A stretch of DNA of 64,000 bases from Hawksworthiomyces lignivorus (GCA_002917075.1 NTMA01000008.1:372001-436000); one strand, 5' to 3'; counted from the stretch's first letter, positions 22,873 to 34,743 are shown. Notes: generated from the sequence alone by a model not told the origin. Translations and numbers: made by a program.

Positions 22873-23860
22873 TCACCAGGGCACCTCCTCTCCCGTATTG
22901 TCGAGGAACTTGCCAGACGTAGCAATGGTCCATTTATCAATCTGCTCGAGAGAGGTGCGCGCACTCTCCTCGGTAGTTAGAGGCGGAGCCGGGGTGCCGA
23001 TATAGTCGGCTAGTTCTTGGCCCATACTGGTCTGCACCCAGCTGGAGGAGGTTGTAGAAGGTTAACGAAAAAAATCCGTTGCTTCCGAGGTCTTGATTGC
23101 CCTTGGTATTCTTGTGCCCCTCTAATATCTCTATCAACACGGAAACTTACCCTGGATGCAAGATGCCAACTACCAGATTCTGATCTCGGAAGTCGACGCT
23201 CGCTTTCTTGAACAAAAAATTAGCTGCCGCCTTACTCATGCTGTAGGCCGAGCCGACGGGGGGATTTCTCGTCTCAAGACTGCCTATGCTGCCCATGCCG
23301 CTGCTAATATAGATGAACTTGGCGTGGCCGGCTGTCTCCGTCGCTTTCTGTAGGAGTGGGTAGGAGGCGCGGAAGAGACGGAGTGGGCCGATGGTGTTGA
23401 CTTCGAAGTCGAAGAGAACATCCTCAGGCGTCGTCTCCAGGACCACCTTGGTGAAGCCCGATGTAGCGCCAGCGTTGGCTACTACTACGTCGAGGGCCGA
23501 GATGCCGGCGTCTGCTAAGGCGTTCACTAAGCCGTCAAAGTCGGCTGCGTCGGCCAGGCGCAGGAGGACCAGTTTGCTGCCAGCGGCCACAGGCAGGCTG
23601 TACAGTGAGGTGCTGGTCGGTTCCTCGGGCCGGCGCACGGTAGCGACGACGGTGGTCTGGGGCCGCTGTAAAAGCTGGGCAACAATTGAGCGTCCAATGC
23701 CTGTGGAATAAGACGCAGTTGTTAGAAATCGATTTCACTAAATGGCGGAGATATAGATAACAAAGGCAGCAAGAGAGACAGGCTGGGAACGCCATGCATC
23801 CCAGTCTGGGCCTTGCATACCTCTGTTTGTGCCAGTAACGAGGTAGTTTGTGTTCGCCAT
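22873..23860 (-). CDS. Short-chain dehydrogenase/reductase, 3 exons
   Basis: Predicted 252 aa from exons 23860-23821, 23700-23151 and 23041-22873. The first exon (13 codons plus one base) carries half of the cofactor motif; splicing completes TGTNRGIG (residues 9-16), the TGxxxGxG of classical SDRs. NAG (89-91) and the catalytic tetrad N115, S147, Y166, K170 are present. Two Arg after the second strand (VRRP) suggest NADP(H) preference. It is a cytosolic oxidoreductase acting on an unknown carbonyl or alcohol. The ending near GEEVPW resembles fungal SDRs whose C-terminus reads G..(I/L)PW. The gene appears intact although surrounded by degraded sequence. Confidence 0.9.
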
Positions 23861-25473
23861 GGTGAGCAGGGTTTAGTTGGGAACGGGCTTTATAACCAGC
23901 ATTGTATTGTGTGAACCGGACGGAACAAGACCTTTAAATACCTACGAGAAAATGAAAGACTAAGGAAAGAAACTACAACCGAAAACAGGGTTAAGAAACC
24001 CAGAGGCTGTCAGTGACAGAAAATCTATCACGTTGCAGCACAACAGCTACAACGCTGTTTATTAGAGCATTTCGTGCTGCGAATCCGTACCCGGGCCAAT
24101 CACTCAGCGACACCTGACTACTGTGAAATGGAAAATTCACTCATACTCGTGTTTTTCTTGTTCTCCACTGAGAGCTCTAAGTGTATGGACAGGAAGTAAT
24201 TTGTAAGCCATGTCCTTGTGGAAATAGAAAAAGAGAAAGAAAGAAACTCATACAGTGGCTGGTAGCACCTAGTTGCCTGAAGGAAGACTGCCTGGTAAGA
24301 GCTTATGTGTCTGAGTGTGGGTACGCATTGCCAGTGGAGTTTTGTCAGAATTATCTCTACTGGTAAGATTTCTTGTCATTAAATCGGGGCTACAAGAGTA
24401 CTTGAACTATAAGACTCACCGTTTGTCTCGCCGTAAGCTTATTGCTATTGCTGTTCCTAATATAGTAAAGATACGCAGAGCAGCGATAACAAGAGAAGTA
24501 AGAAAATTTTAGAATTTGACTACTCAGCCGATCTAGGTAGGCGAGAACGCTGTTAAGGGGCGACCAGGATCAAGTTCGGATGTAATCGGCGCAGATCTTT
24601 AGCATGACATCTGATTGCCAAACAGTGGGTCAGAGGTTTTGGTCTTCCATGTTGGCCAATGGCCTAACCCGGCCGGACTGCTTCGCCGAGTACACTCGTA
24701 AAGGCAGCTGGCACTAAGGTAATTCTGCTTTATCCAAGCGCCCTTTTCCTTTCTGTCTCTCTTAAGGTCCTGCGCGGTACGGACGCCTGGCCCATGGGCA
24801 TGGACGAGGCGCAAGCGCACCGGGTGGAGCTGGCCAAGGAGGCGGAACGCGTGCGACGGTGCTGCGAGGCACCACGATCCATATTACGCACTTGTGTTAT
24901 CGTACTACGACCAGTTTTAGGACACCAGATAGCCCAGCCCGGCGCCGCGGGTAAATAAGAAGAGGATCGTACGGCGTCCTAGCGGCATGTAATGACCCAA
25001 TTATTCTTGGACTGTTGGTCACAGGGTTTTATAAATAGCAGTCTTTCTAGACGATTATGGGTTGGAGGGCAATTGTAACTAGGTTATTGGACTGGCTGCT
25101 GCTTAAAGAGAAGTAGAAAACGTTGTTTACTAATGTGAAGTCATGGGTCATTGGTACGAATAGCTCTGTTAAGGGTCGCTCTAATAGTTCTCCTGCTTTA
25201 AAACGCCAATCGTATCGCGACGTCTCTGGTATTGTGACTGCTCCAGGAGAGGCACACATTAAAAGGGATGTCAGGAGTATGGATTCTCTTAACTGTGGGT
25301 TATTAGACTAGTTATTACAGACAATGGTTGCCTATATAATCTGTCCAGTCAACACAACTTTATATTCGGCCCCACGGGAGGTTAAATACATATGTTCTCC
25401 CCAAGAGCCCAGTGAAGCTCCTTCTCCTCTTTGCATAATAGTTTTTCTGTCACTCGAGGTGGCAACTCAAAAA
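23861..25473. other. Intergenic region with a gene relic
   Basis: 1.6 kb between divergent genes (dehydrogenase and DUF4419 protein). Apart from the G+C-rich relic at 24767-24958 it is A+T-rich and shows no gene. An in-frame ATG at 25324 would extend the DUF4419 protein by 50 residues, but that extension does not look like coding sequence of the family. Confidence 0.55.
24767..24958 (+). pseudogene. G+C-rich gene fragment of unknown origin
   Basis: A frame of 63 codons opens right after a pyrimidine tract and AAG (acceptor-like) and ends at TAA. Its first about 30 codons (VLRGTDAWPMGMDEAQAHRV..) use G/C-ending codons like the window's true exons, then it changes to A/T-rich sequence. No start codon, upstream exon or downstream exon is visible. 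I read it as a remnant of a broken gene, with the family not recognised. Confidence 0.35.
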
Positions 25474-26727
25474 ATGCCTGTAACCATCGAGCCTCAACCC
25501 GAGAAAGTCGGTGTCAACTCCGACCCTGTTGCGCATACCTCTCGTGAACTACTAATGGAGACATCTTGGGCTGCTGAAGAGCGCCGGTATAAAGAAGGAG
25601 TTCAATCAGATAAGAATAAGGGCCCTGAAGATCGGCCCATCTTGCACAGTTCATTTGCTGACCTCGGCGGCTCCATTTTCTCACCCGTCGAGGGTGTAAT
25701 CCCTTATGGTGATGGATTTGTTGACGGCATCATGCGCGCTTTTCAGCAAGACCTTCATCTTGTGCTTCGGCCGGACGATGTCTGGCTAGCGATCCTAGCG
25801 CAGTTTAAGTTTTATGTCAATGGTCACGCCGAAGAGCTTCGTAGCGTCTTGGTAAGACATGACGGGAAGGAGCTGCTAACTCTTGACTTGAGGCCAGCTT
25901 CTTCCCGAAACATGGACATCAAGATCCTCACAGAAGGATTCGTCGGACTTATGCAGAAATTTCTGGTTGAAGATGGTCTTGAGGAATGGCTGCTACCAAG
26001 TTTCAGCACAACAACGGATGAAGACAAGTCTGTGGCAACCATCGTCATGATGGCGACTATGAAAGCGTATTTCGACTATAAGGTAATACGCGGTTGCGGG
26101 TTTCCCACTGTCACCTTACAGGGAATCAGAGAAGATTGGCAAGACCTGCGCGAACGGGTCCGAAAGTTCAACGATTACGGTGATGAACTTGCCGAATGGG
26201 TCGCCTATCTCGGAAAGGCGATTGATTACATGGTCAAGAGCTTCGACGCGCCGGACAGCCAAGAGATCAAAGATTTTTGGATGCGAGTATGCCACGAGGC
26301 CGGCAAATTGGGCTCGGGCCAGGAATTGCTCTCTGGCTGGATCACCGCCTTTTGTTTTTGGGACGAGGAGGGCCGCAAGATACAAAGTTATTCAGACGCG
26401 TTGCTTGCACGTACCAGACGACGTGGCGGCAAGACAGATCAAAAAAGACTCATCTTGGACGGTGTTGCATTCCCGATAATAAAAGAAAGAGCTATTCCAA
26501 AGGCGGTGGCAGAGGTTCCAGTAAAGGTCATAGACTTGAACAGCGGGATATACCACACCACTTTGGTAGCCGGAACCGTTGGTATGGAATATTTGACTTC
26601 GCAAATGGCGGAGTCTGATGTTACAAATCCCGCCAGATCTCATGTTATAAACACTGTCCGGCCAAGATCAGGTTGGTGGATGCTACAAGACGAGTTTGAA
26701 CCACTTGCTTTGATAGGCGAGATATGA
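25474..26727 (+). CDS. DUF4419-domain protein
   Basis: Single exon, 417 aa from the ATG at 25474; an upstream in-frame ATG at 25324 would give 467 aa. The pattern matches DUF4419 proteins of fungi. After a variable N-terminus comes HSSFADLGGSIFSPVEG, PYGDGFVDGIMRAFQQD, then LRPDDVWLAILAQFKFYVN. Later there are GWITAFCFWDEEG in the middle and an ending of RPRSGWWMLQDE. The domain's biochemical role is unknown. There is no signal peptide or membrane segment, so it is probably cytosolic. The gene is flanked by degraded sequence on both sides. Codon use is intermediate between the conserved genes and the orphan secreted gene. The start is the only doubtful part. Confidence 0.8.
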   Translation: MPVTIEPQPEKVGVNSDPVAHTSRELLMETSWAAEERRYKEGVQSDKNKGPEDRPILHSSFADLGGSIFSPVEGVIPYGDGFVDGIMRAFQQDLHLVLRPDDVWLAILAQFKFYVNGHAEELRSVLVRHDGKELLTLDLRPASSRNMDIKILTEGFVGLMQKFLVEDGLEEWLLPSFSTTTDEDKSVATIVMMATMKAYFDYKVIRGCGFPTVTLQGIREDWQDLRERVRKFNDYGDELAEWVAYLGKAIDYMVKSFDAPDSQEIKDFWMRVCHEAGKLGSGQELLSGWITAFCFWDEEGRKIQSYSDALLARTRRRGGKTDQKRLILDGVAFPIIKERAIPKAVAEVPVKVIDLNSGIYHTTLVAGTVGMEYLTSQMAESDVTNPARSHVINTVRPRSGWWMLQDEFEPLALIGEI

Positions 26728-28293
26728 CATAGGGCAGAGAGTAAAAGCTTAGGGATTATCTAGTAAAGGTTAAGCGATGTGGTACCGTCCTCGTCGTATT
26801 TATTACGCATTGTTGCCCTCTTGTTTTGAGGTTGGCCAGAGACTTTTATTTGCACAAGTAGCACTTGTTTTAAATCCCTTTGATCTGCGTAGAGAGATAC
26901 CTGACTCTCGAATACTGTCGGTCTGAGTGGGAATCTAACCGTGGACGTCCGTGGTGCTACCATGAACTGCCGTCGGTAGCGTAGCCGTGCCTCTCCTGAT
27001 AGCGTATAACCCGCCAATGATCACAGAAATTGACAACGTCACAGCACAGCCGCAGCAAACCGGCGTTTCTAGCGGCTGCTAAGACTTCTACTTAGTTCAG
27101 CCAGTAAGTATAAAAGACCCATAGCGGGTTGACAAGAGTCTTTATATGAGCCAAAAGTTGCACAAAACCTTAACAACACTACCAAACAAAAAGTATCACC
27201 ACAGGCTCAAGACTAAGTAAAATATATAGGTATGCATCATATAATATATATATACGTCATAATGGGTTGATGGCGTGGTCGAGATCTGACGAATGATCTC
27301 GTTATATTGCCTACGAATTTCTCGTTCTGCCCCCTCAGACGACTGGCGTCTAGCCTCTCTCCTCTTAGCATATTATTTGCTCTCTGCTGTCGGCTTCTGG
27401 TCGATCACGTACCTGATCCGGTAGTACGCATGGAGTTTGCCAGAGCACAACTCACGATGCACAACCGCCACGTACACGGCCGTCTACTCCTTGGACCAGC
27501 CAAGCATTGTAGTGGCGAAGAGGACAGCACCCTGTAGGTCGCTCAGTAGCGTAAATCGTGCGTATTCGCTAACCTGAAATTCTCATTATCTTTGTTAATT
27601 TGACAAATCTATCAATTAACATACCTTTTACTTTGAGGCCCTCGATTAATCCAGTCTCGTCCATATTGTTTTGGTAATGTAAGAGGTCTGCTGGCAATAA
27701 AGGCAGGAGAGCCTTGAGGCAGTAGTAATGGCCTAGATGATTGAAAGACTAAAGATACAGAAGAAGGGAGACTATCGCGAGGATGCCAGGTACGAAGCTC
27801 TAGACTGAAATAGGGATCGAGGCGAGTAGGTCGGTGAGTCGGTAGGTCGCCCGGACGACCGACTGGCCCTGGTATCCTCGACAGCGTTAATGTCGAACGA
27901 AAGTGCTACACGGAACGAACCCGCTTCTTATGTAGAGAGATTTTTTTCGCACTTGATCATGATACAAAAGACAATTTCGTCTTGATTTATGATTATCTCG
28001 TACAGAATCTTCATGAATGTACACTAGAATGAAAGATCAGGAAACATGTCCCGTTTCCCAATAATATCCCCAGAAAGGCGAAAGCCTTCATGTAAGTAGC
28101 CCTTGAATCACCCAGACCGTTCCCAAGAAACAAGAAACCAAAAACTCCACAGATATCCACACCCGAGCTCTTTCGTATAATGTAGCGGTCCCCTGGCCCA
28201 TATCGTAATAGAAGGTCTTTGAATATCTTAATCGAACACACATTTTCTCTTAAGAACCGCCTCTCAGAAACGAGATGAGACGATGCCGGTTTT
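26728..28293. other. Intergenic region, possibly decayed repeat
   Basis: 1.6 kb with no intact gene. It includes a TATAAAAGACC stretch near 27109 and an AT-dinucleotide run near 27240. Several short frames such as 27307-27537 show no family. The texture (TATA-like element, broken frames) could be retroelement debris, but I could not define ends. Confidence 0.45.
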
Positions 28294-29495
28294 TTATCTC
28301 GTTGTCATAACCGTTCCTGGCTCGCTGTCGGCTGGCATCGCTGCTCCGTCTGGTTGATGGTCGCCGGATTCGTTCCATGTTTTGCGCCGGCGGACTGTCT
28401 GGACGAGAACGCGCATCATGGGCACTGAGGCGGCCATGATTGTCACGGCGGCTTCTACCGTGCCCCAGAGAGTGAGGCTGACGCCCTGGTCTGCGGTGCT
28501 GGGTTAGCTGATGTTCCCAGAAGGAGCCCGCTCGCCTCTCTTCCACCAGCCCACTTTCTGGTCCGGCGAGCAAAAAGAGAAGGGAGGCGACTTACAACTG
28601 AAATCAGGCGACGTCAGCACTGGCATGGCCGATGCTTTGAGGAACGCCGAAATGGCGGCGAACACGCCCATGCTCATAGCGACGGCGATGCCCAGCTTCT
28701 CGGGCGGGCTGACACGGAGGTTGCGGAGGAGAACCCAGGGGATGATGGCGAATGCCAGGTCCATGACGCCCGAGTAGCCTGTCCTGCAGTCAGCAGCCAA
28801 GCAATAACAGCAGGGAGAAAGAAAATGAGAGGCAATGGGCAGGGCAAAAAAAAAAAACTTACAGCTCGCGACGATACCCAAGACCACGCCGATCTGGGGG
28901 CTCCAGCAGGTGCCGGGCACCAGCGGGTGCCAGGCCTTCTCGATGGGCTGGCACTGCAGCCACCACCCTAGGGCCGGGCCGGCGAAGAACAGGTTCATCG
29001 ATACCAGCGCGAACCACATGAACCCTCGGATGCTGCCGCTCGAGATGCGCAACAGCGTGATGGCCCAGGAAGTCTTGCTCCAGGCCTGGGCGCAGATGCT
29101 GACCGTGATGGCGATCTGGCCCGCTAGGGCGATGGTGTCAATGTATTTCAGGTTGATGGCGGACTCGTGCTGGCCGAACCCATAGGCGATATCAATGGTG
29201 ACGCATATTGTGCCACCGAGTAGCATGAGCTGAGGAGCGGTTAGCAGAAGAAGACTTTGCAAGCATGGGCAGCAACCAGGAAAAAGGACAGCGGGCTACT
29301 CACCCATGATGCGGCTAAGACGTAGTCGTCGATGTGGAGAGTGCGGTGCCGTATGAATTTGCAGTAGAGCCGTGTCATGAGGAAGGCAAACGACAATGCC
29401 ACAAGAACCCAGCATGCCGTCTGCAATGAAGGGCCCTGGTTGTCACCAGAGACGATGCCGTGGAGGCAGCTGGTACTGCCAGCTGTGCACGACAT
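28294..29495 (-). CDS. Seven-helix membrane protein, fungal rhodopsin-like (PTH11-related) family, 4 exons
   Basis: Predicted 312 aa from exons 29495-29304, 29229-28863, 28778-28596 and 28490-28294. The N-terminus is short and extracellular without a CFEM domain. The helices include a first TM followed by RLYCKFIRHRTLHIDDYVL (the family's DDY/W element) and a CQPIEKAWHP segment before GTCWSP. AFAIIPWVLLRNL follows, and the C-terminus runs LWGTVEAAVTIMAASVPMMRVL. This arrangement is typical of the fungal rhodopsin domain proteins (PTH11-related, often called integral membrane proteins). They lie in the plasma membrane and some sense surfaces or chemicals; the ligand is unknown. The intron between exons 2 and 3 is 84 bp, stop-free and in frame, and has two tandem acceptors. 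Confidence 0.85.
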
Positions 29496-32400
29496 TATTG
29501 TATATTCGTAAGAAAGTGCAGCACAAGTGCCCGCCGTCAGCTATGCCCGTAGATGCGAGCAAATGGAAGTTCAATATTTTCTGATGCCTGTGGATGTGGA
29601 TGACAAGTCCGCACACCAAGTAGTGCAGCCGTCAGGTAAGGGAAGAGTCGACAGTCCCCTTCCTCTCAGAAAAGAGAAGTGCTAAGCGAGGAAACAAGAC
29701 AGATTCTGAAAAGTTCGACCTAGAAGAAACGAGAAGAAGAGAGACATCATCGGGAAAAAAAGAAAGAAAAGAGCCAAGTTCGAAGAGGACAAGGGACGGG
29801 AGATGGGGCCAAGTATTAAAAGGGGAGCGGAAGAAACGATGGGATAACTCATCCATTGTTTGAGCAAAGACCATGAGTACGGTTTCCCCTCTGCTTCTCC
29901 TCTTCCCGGCATCTGGTACGATGCGTAGATCATTCGTAGATGATGGGATCGCCACGGCCCTAGACGGAGGATTCTGTAACACGACGGCTAGAAGATCAGT
30001 CCGGCACGCAGAGCATACGGATTATTCCAGGAAAGGATGTCCAAGTCCGCCTTTGGGGACAGGGAAATGCATTTGCGAGTCTTCTGTCTCTTGAGACGAT
30101 ATGAGGGGGGCTCATCGTAGGCTGGTGATCGCATAACATAACCACATTTTCTCCCAAAAGAAATAGCAGAAACAAGGACAAATAATCCAGGTAATCGCAG
30201 ACGTCGATGATGTTTTCGCAAAGCAGAGTCAAGGAACAAAACAAGATCGGAGCGCAGGAGCAAAGCCAGGAACTTCACAAACCAGTTTGAATAAATGCGT
30301 TTCCGTCACGACGGCCATCACAATGTGAAAAGGGTTGGTGGCCCAGTAAACTTTACTTCTGATTGCGACGGGACCAATACGATGGTAGCCGAAAATTTAA
30401 GCTCGCAGAACGCAAAGGCTTCTACGAATTGGCCTGGCCCTGGAGTCCGAGCAGCAACAAGCTTAACGCATGCCAGGGGTCATACGAGAGACTTGGGAAA
30501 AGAAGAGGAGGAAAACCATCTCAACTCTCTTCTTTTGTGCTTCCTTGGGTTGCTCTTTTCTCTTCTCGGTCTTTTCTCTCAGCTTCTCTGAGCAGCAAGG
30601 ACAAGGGCAGGTCTGTGTGAAATGTGGATTGCATCATTTGGTGCGGAATTGATAAGGAAATGCGACTCTAAACGAGCTCAGATGGGATTTTTTCATTTCA
30701 GCTCTTCTTTTCTTCGTGCCTCTCCTGCGCTTGTTCTTCTACAAAGTTACAGCACGAGGCAGATGCTGTTTCATCTTAGCTCTCCGAAGTCTGGATCCAG
30801 CCATCCAGTCTTATGCATGCAATGAATGGGGCATTCCCCAGACGGACCATTTTCTCATCTAATGGGCATTCACCGTAGCATTCTTCTTTTCAGATGCATC
30901 AAAGAATAAATCTAGACGTCTCGCGACCTAAATTCTCCGAGGATGTTGATGTGTTTGAAGTTGCAGCGTGAGAAGTGAGTTGACAGGGTCGACGATGGAT
31001 GGGCCGTGTCTATACAACTTTCATACTATATTCTACACTGTGTCATCACCAGAAAAGCGACATATGGCAACGACAAGCACTTTTGGCAGCATTTATGATC
31101 AATTGTCTTTAAAAATAGACGATTATCGTCTACCATGCTCCTCTAGTGCATAACAGGAGAATCTAGAGTCCTGGGAGCTAATTTTTCGGCCTTCCTTTGC
31201 AGCTGCGGAATTGAATCACCGACGCATACCTGAACATTTGAAAGTCCAGTCCCCAACATGCTTGGCAAGACGTTGTTTTCACAAGGTTACCCGTCTCAAA
31301 GATGCAAAACGAGATTCCCACCCGTATTTACGCCTAAACTCAAGACAAAGTTTGCCATGCTTTACGGACGCCTTTTTCTCAGCAGAGAAAGGACGAGACG
31401 GGGTAAACTAAAGTAGTCAAAGCCATATTAAGAAGTAAGCCGTTAGAAAGACATTTGCTGCCTCAAAATCAGATCAGAGAACTGTGGCCACTGCTATACC
31501 CTGCACTTATTGAAGAGACATATACCGGGCTGATGGCAGGGTTACATTCTTGATAATGATAAACACGGCATCCAGCAAACAATAATCGTTCTATTGCTCA
31601 GAAGTTTTGTTCCAGTTTCAAGTCTTCTTTCCATAGTAGTTCAGAGGTCATGGTCACTACTTTGGTAGTTTATCCAGAATCCACGGAGTAGCACCCCTAG
31701 AATTATTTCAGTCTTCTATTGTGAGACCAGCACTAGGTGACAACAAAATTAAGATGATAGAAGCAGCTTGGGCCGATGAGATTTTTTTTGTGATATCCTC
31801 CCGATTAAATTCAACTAAATATATAGTTAGGGATGCTATAATCTTCTTATATGAGGCTCTACTGAACAGGACACGAGAAACGAGTAATGTCGTATATGCA
31901 ACGCTTCTATTGCATTACCACTATAGTTCGGAAAGAAGGGTGTCAACATACGGATTCCGCTTCCTCTCCAATTCAGCAAGAAAGGATAAATATGCTTTCT
32001 TTTGGTAATAAATAAGAATTCTATTGACAACCTCCTACGTTCATATATTTATTTTAGGGAATTATATATCACCTTCTTGATTACCCAGAGGTTTGGTAGC
32101 TATTTGAGAGCTCGGGATTGAAGAACGGCAAATCATTAATATAAGCAGAGCCTCGCGATATGTCTATGGTTGGCAGCATCCAAGACCAGGTTAATTGTAC
32201 ATGACCAGGGCCCCCGGCTTTTTGCATAACAGGATTGCCGACCTCAACTCCCGACCTATTCTGCGCGTATCGAGATGAAATGTAAAAGACAGCACATCGA
32301 TAACAGCACGGTAGGCTTTTCACCACACGAGACAGCCGCATCCTGATCCGCTAGGCGATTGCTGTTGAAACGTTGAGATCGGTCCAACGGTAAACGAAGA

Positions 32401-32554
32401 TTTGTATAAATATATCGTATGCTCATTTCGCCTCATATATCGAGTTACAAGGCCATCTGTAGAGCCACGAGACGCCAGTATCGTATAGCCTGGATAAGCG
32501 TTCTTGCTCTTCTATCTCTTTGACCAACGCCTTGCATCAAGAAGCTTGCCCAAG
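29496..32554. other. 3-kb intergenic region, no gene seen
   Basis: Upstream regions of two divergent genes (rhodopsin-like and esterase). Reading frames of 60-116 codons on both strands overlap each other and lack family resemblance. No transposon end or RNA gene is recognised. Confidence 0.55.
32405..32412 (+). promoter_or_regulatory. TATA-like element of the esterase gene
   Basis: TATAAATA lies 143 bp upstream of the start codon at 32555, a plausible distance for a fungal TATA box with a leader of about 100 nt. There is no direct proof of use. Confidence 0.45.
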
Positions 32555-33564
32555 ATGCGTTTCACAAGCAACCTCCTTTGCGGTCTCTCGGTCGCTGCAA
32601 CCATATCCCTGGCCTGGGCCGGAAAGGTCACTAGCGTTGAAGACTGGGGGGATAATCCATCTAAGCTTCCTGCTATGCTGGTGTATACCCCAGATAAGAT
32701 CGCAGACAAGCCGGCGATCATCATCGGAGTAAGCCATATTCTTGTCATTATGTTCTGCCAGCTTCCCCAATGAGCCGTTCACGCAGTCTTTTTGTGTACT
32801 TTGTGCTGACAAGTGTTCCCTTCTTCCTGCAGCTGCACCCGTGCGGTGGGACCGGCAGGATGTACATGGGCATGACGCCCCTGCCTTCCCTCGCAGACAA
32901 GCTGGGCTTTGTCATCCTGTACCCGACGTCCAACTCCCAGTCTGGCATGAACTGCTGGGACGCCCACTCGACCAAGTCGCTGACGCACAACGGCGGCGGC
33001 GACAGCCAGGGCATCGCAGGCATGGCGGCATGGGCGCTCAAGACGTACGGCGGTGACCCGGCCAAGGTCTTTGTCGTCGGCGGCTCGTCGGGCGCCATGG
33101 AGAGCAACGTCATGGCGGCGACGTACCCGGAGGTGTTTGCTGGCGCGGCGTCGTACTCGGGCGTGCCGGCGGCCTGCTGGGCCGGCTCGCCCATGTCGAC
33201 GCCCATGTCATCGGACCTGAGCTGCTCGCTGGGCAAGAAGGCGAGCACGTACACCCAGGCGCAGTGGCGCAGCCTGGCCCTGGGCTGCGACCCGGGCTAC
33301 AACGGCACGCGGCCGCGGATGATGATCGTCCATGGCACCGCCGACACGGCCGTGGTGATCTCGCTGCTCAAGGCGCAGCTCGAACAGTGGAGCGCCGTGC
33401 TGGACGTGAGCTTCACCAAGAACGTGTCCAACGACCCCATTGCCAACTGGAAGAAGATTGTCTATGGCGATGGCACGAAGCTGGTCGGCTACGAGGTCGC
33501 GGGCGGCGGCCACATCCCGCCCTTCCAGGGCGAAGCGACGCTCAAGTTCTTTGGGCTGATGTGA
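32555..33564 (+). CDS. Secreted CE1-type esterase (acetylxylan/feruloyl esterase, PHB-depolymerase-like), 2 exons
   Basis: Predicted 301 aa from exons 32555-32728 and 32833-33564 (GTAAGC donor, CTGCAG acceptor, phase 0). A signal peptide is present (MRFTSNLLCGLSVAATISLAWA). The alpha/beta-hydrolase core starts HPCGGTG, the family's oxyanion-side loop. The nucleophile is Ser143 in VGGSSGAM (GxSxG), with the acid residue in HGTADTAV and His in GGGHIPP. These features fit extracellular esterases that deacetylate xylan or cleave feruloyl esters from plant cell walls. No carbohydrate-binding module is attached. A stretch of Cys (C62, C99 and others) suggests disulfides. Acetylxylan versus feruloyl specificity cannot be told from sequence. 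Confidence 0.9.
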
Positions 33565-33942
33565 GGGGGGCAGGACAAGTGTTCTGTCGGCTCAGCCTCA
33601 TGCCGAAAGGAATCCGCGAAGTGCATGTTTGAAAGATAAGACTTTGTTTGCGAGATGACGTGGCTCTCTGCGACTCTGATGTACGGAAAATGAACCGACA
33701 AAGCAAAAATACCTCCCCTCCGGACAACAAAAAAAAAGGAAACATATGTGTAAGATCGACGACCGATGCGTGATTAGCAAGACTCTAAAATTGAAAAAAG
33801 AAAATAAAACAATTGTTCGCACAAAATGCACATAATCATCCACCATACAATTACACGCAACGGTGATCTAGTGTTTGTCTGTCAGCATTTGTGATCATTC
33901 CGTGGCCGTAGAGAGAAGAATGCCTTGCGTTCCGACTCCTGC

Positions 33943-33997
33943 GGGTGCGTCGTGGGTGTATCGAGGGTGCATCAAGGGTGCATCATGGGAGCATCGT
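33943..33997. repeat. Minisatellite, five 11-bp units
   Basis: Five adjacent units follow the consensus GGGTGCATCRW, each differing by one to three bases (for example GGGTGCATCAA then GGGTGCATCAT). It lies about 380 bp downstream of the esterase stop codon and is not coding. Confidence 0.9.
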
Positions 33998-34607
33998 TTC
34001 TTCTACTTTCGCTTTCGCTCTGATCTCTGTCAAGTCTTTTGTCGCGCGGGCTGAATCGGTTTCGCGCTCGCCTTTCTCTAGGAGACGTAATGGGTGTAGC
34101 GTACGTCAGAGGTATGCTGCCTTCTTACTTTGTAGGATTGCACTCATCCTGCAGCACTTTTCATTTCAAAGAAAAAGAAAAGAAATCCAGACTTACCATG
34201 ATGTGAACTATTCGAGGATGCATGAGCGTGTTTGATTTTGTATGGTGGGAATGGCAGATGCGTGAGGCTCAGTCACTCATGCCTATAAAGCACATGTGCA
34301 GTTTGTTTTCTAATGTAACACAGCAGCGCAGCTAAGGCCGGTTTAAAAGAAAAAAGAAAAGAAAAATTCACATAATATACGAGAATTGCAGAGACTAATG
34401 TGATGGTTTCCATGAGTGCAGAGTTGTAAAGTCCTTTGCATTGCTTCTTCTCGGGCAAAGAGCAACCCTCACAGAGCGAGCGCAGCCTCATTAGGCTCGG
34501 CAGGATGGACAGGACCGTTATCGCATTGGCTCGTTCATTTGGCTTGCACATACTCATTCAGAGTGTCTATCTCGTGACAAGAGAAGCCTCGCTTTCATGA
34601 AGAGGAG

Positions 34608-34614
34608 TATAAAG
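34608..34614 (+). promoter_or_regulatory. TATA-like element of the deaminase-like gene
   Basis: TATAAAG lies 136 bp upstream of the start codon at 34744. The leader is A/C-rich and ends AAAACAATGG, a good fungal start context. Confidence 0.5.
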
Positions 34615-34743
34615 AGTGGGCGTCCTCTGTGCTGTGTTAGACGATATAGACTTGGATAAGCAACTCTCTAGAGCATCTTTGTTACCAGCTTAGAAAATAT
34701 CACTCTATTTGATTAAACTTTCAAACCCAAAAACATAAAAACA

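Larger units (their letters stand above)
33565..34743. other. Intergenic region with a minisatellite
   Basis: 1.2 kb holding the esterase 3' flank, an 11-bp minisatellite and the promoter of the deaminase-like gene. No gene is supported. Confidence 0.6.

Noticed and set aside
27041..27260. TATAAAAGACC-containing stretch considered as an LTR promoter
   Set aside because: No matching second copy, terminal TG/CA pair or primer-binding site could be defined, so it is only noted as possible debris.
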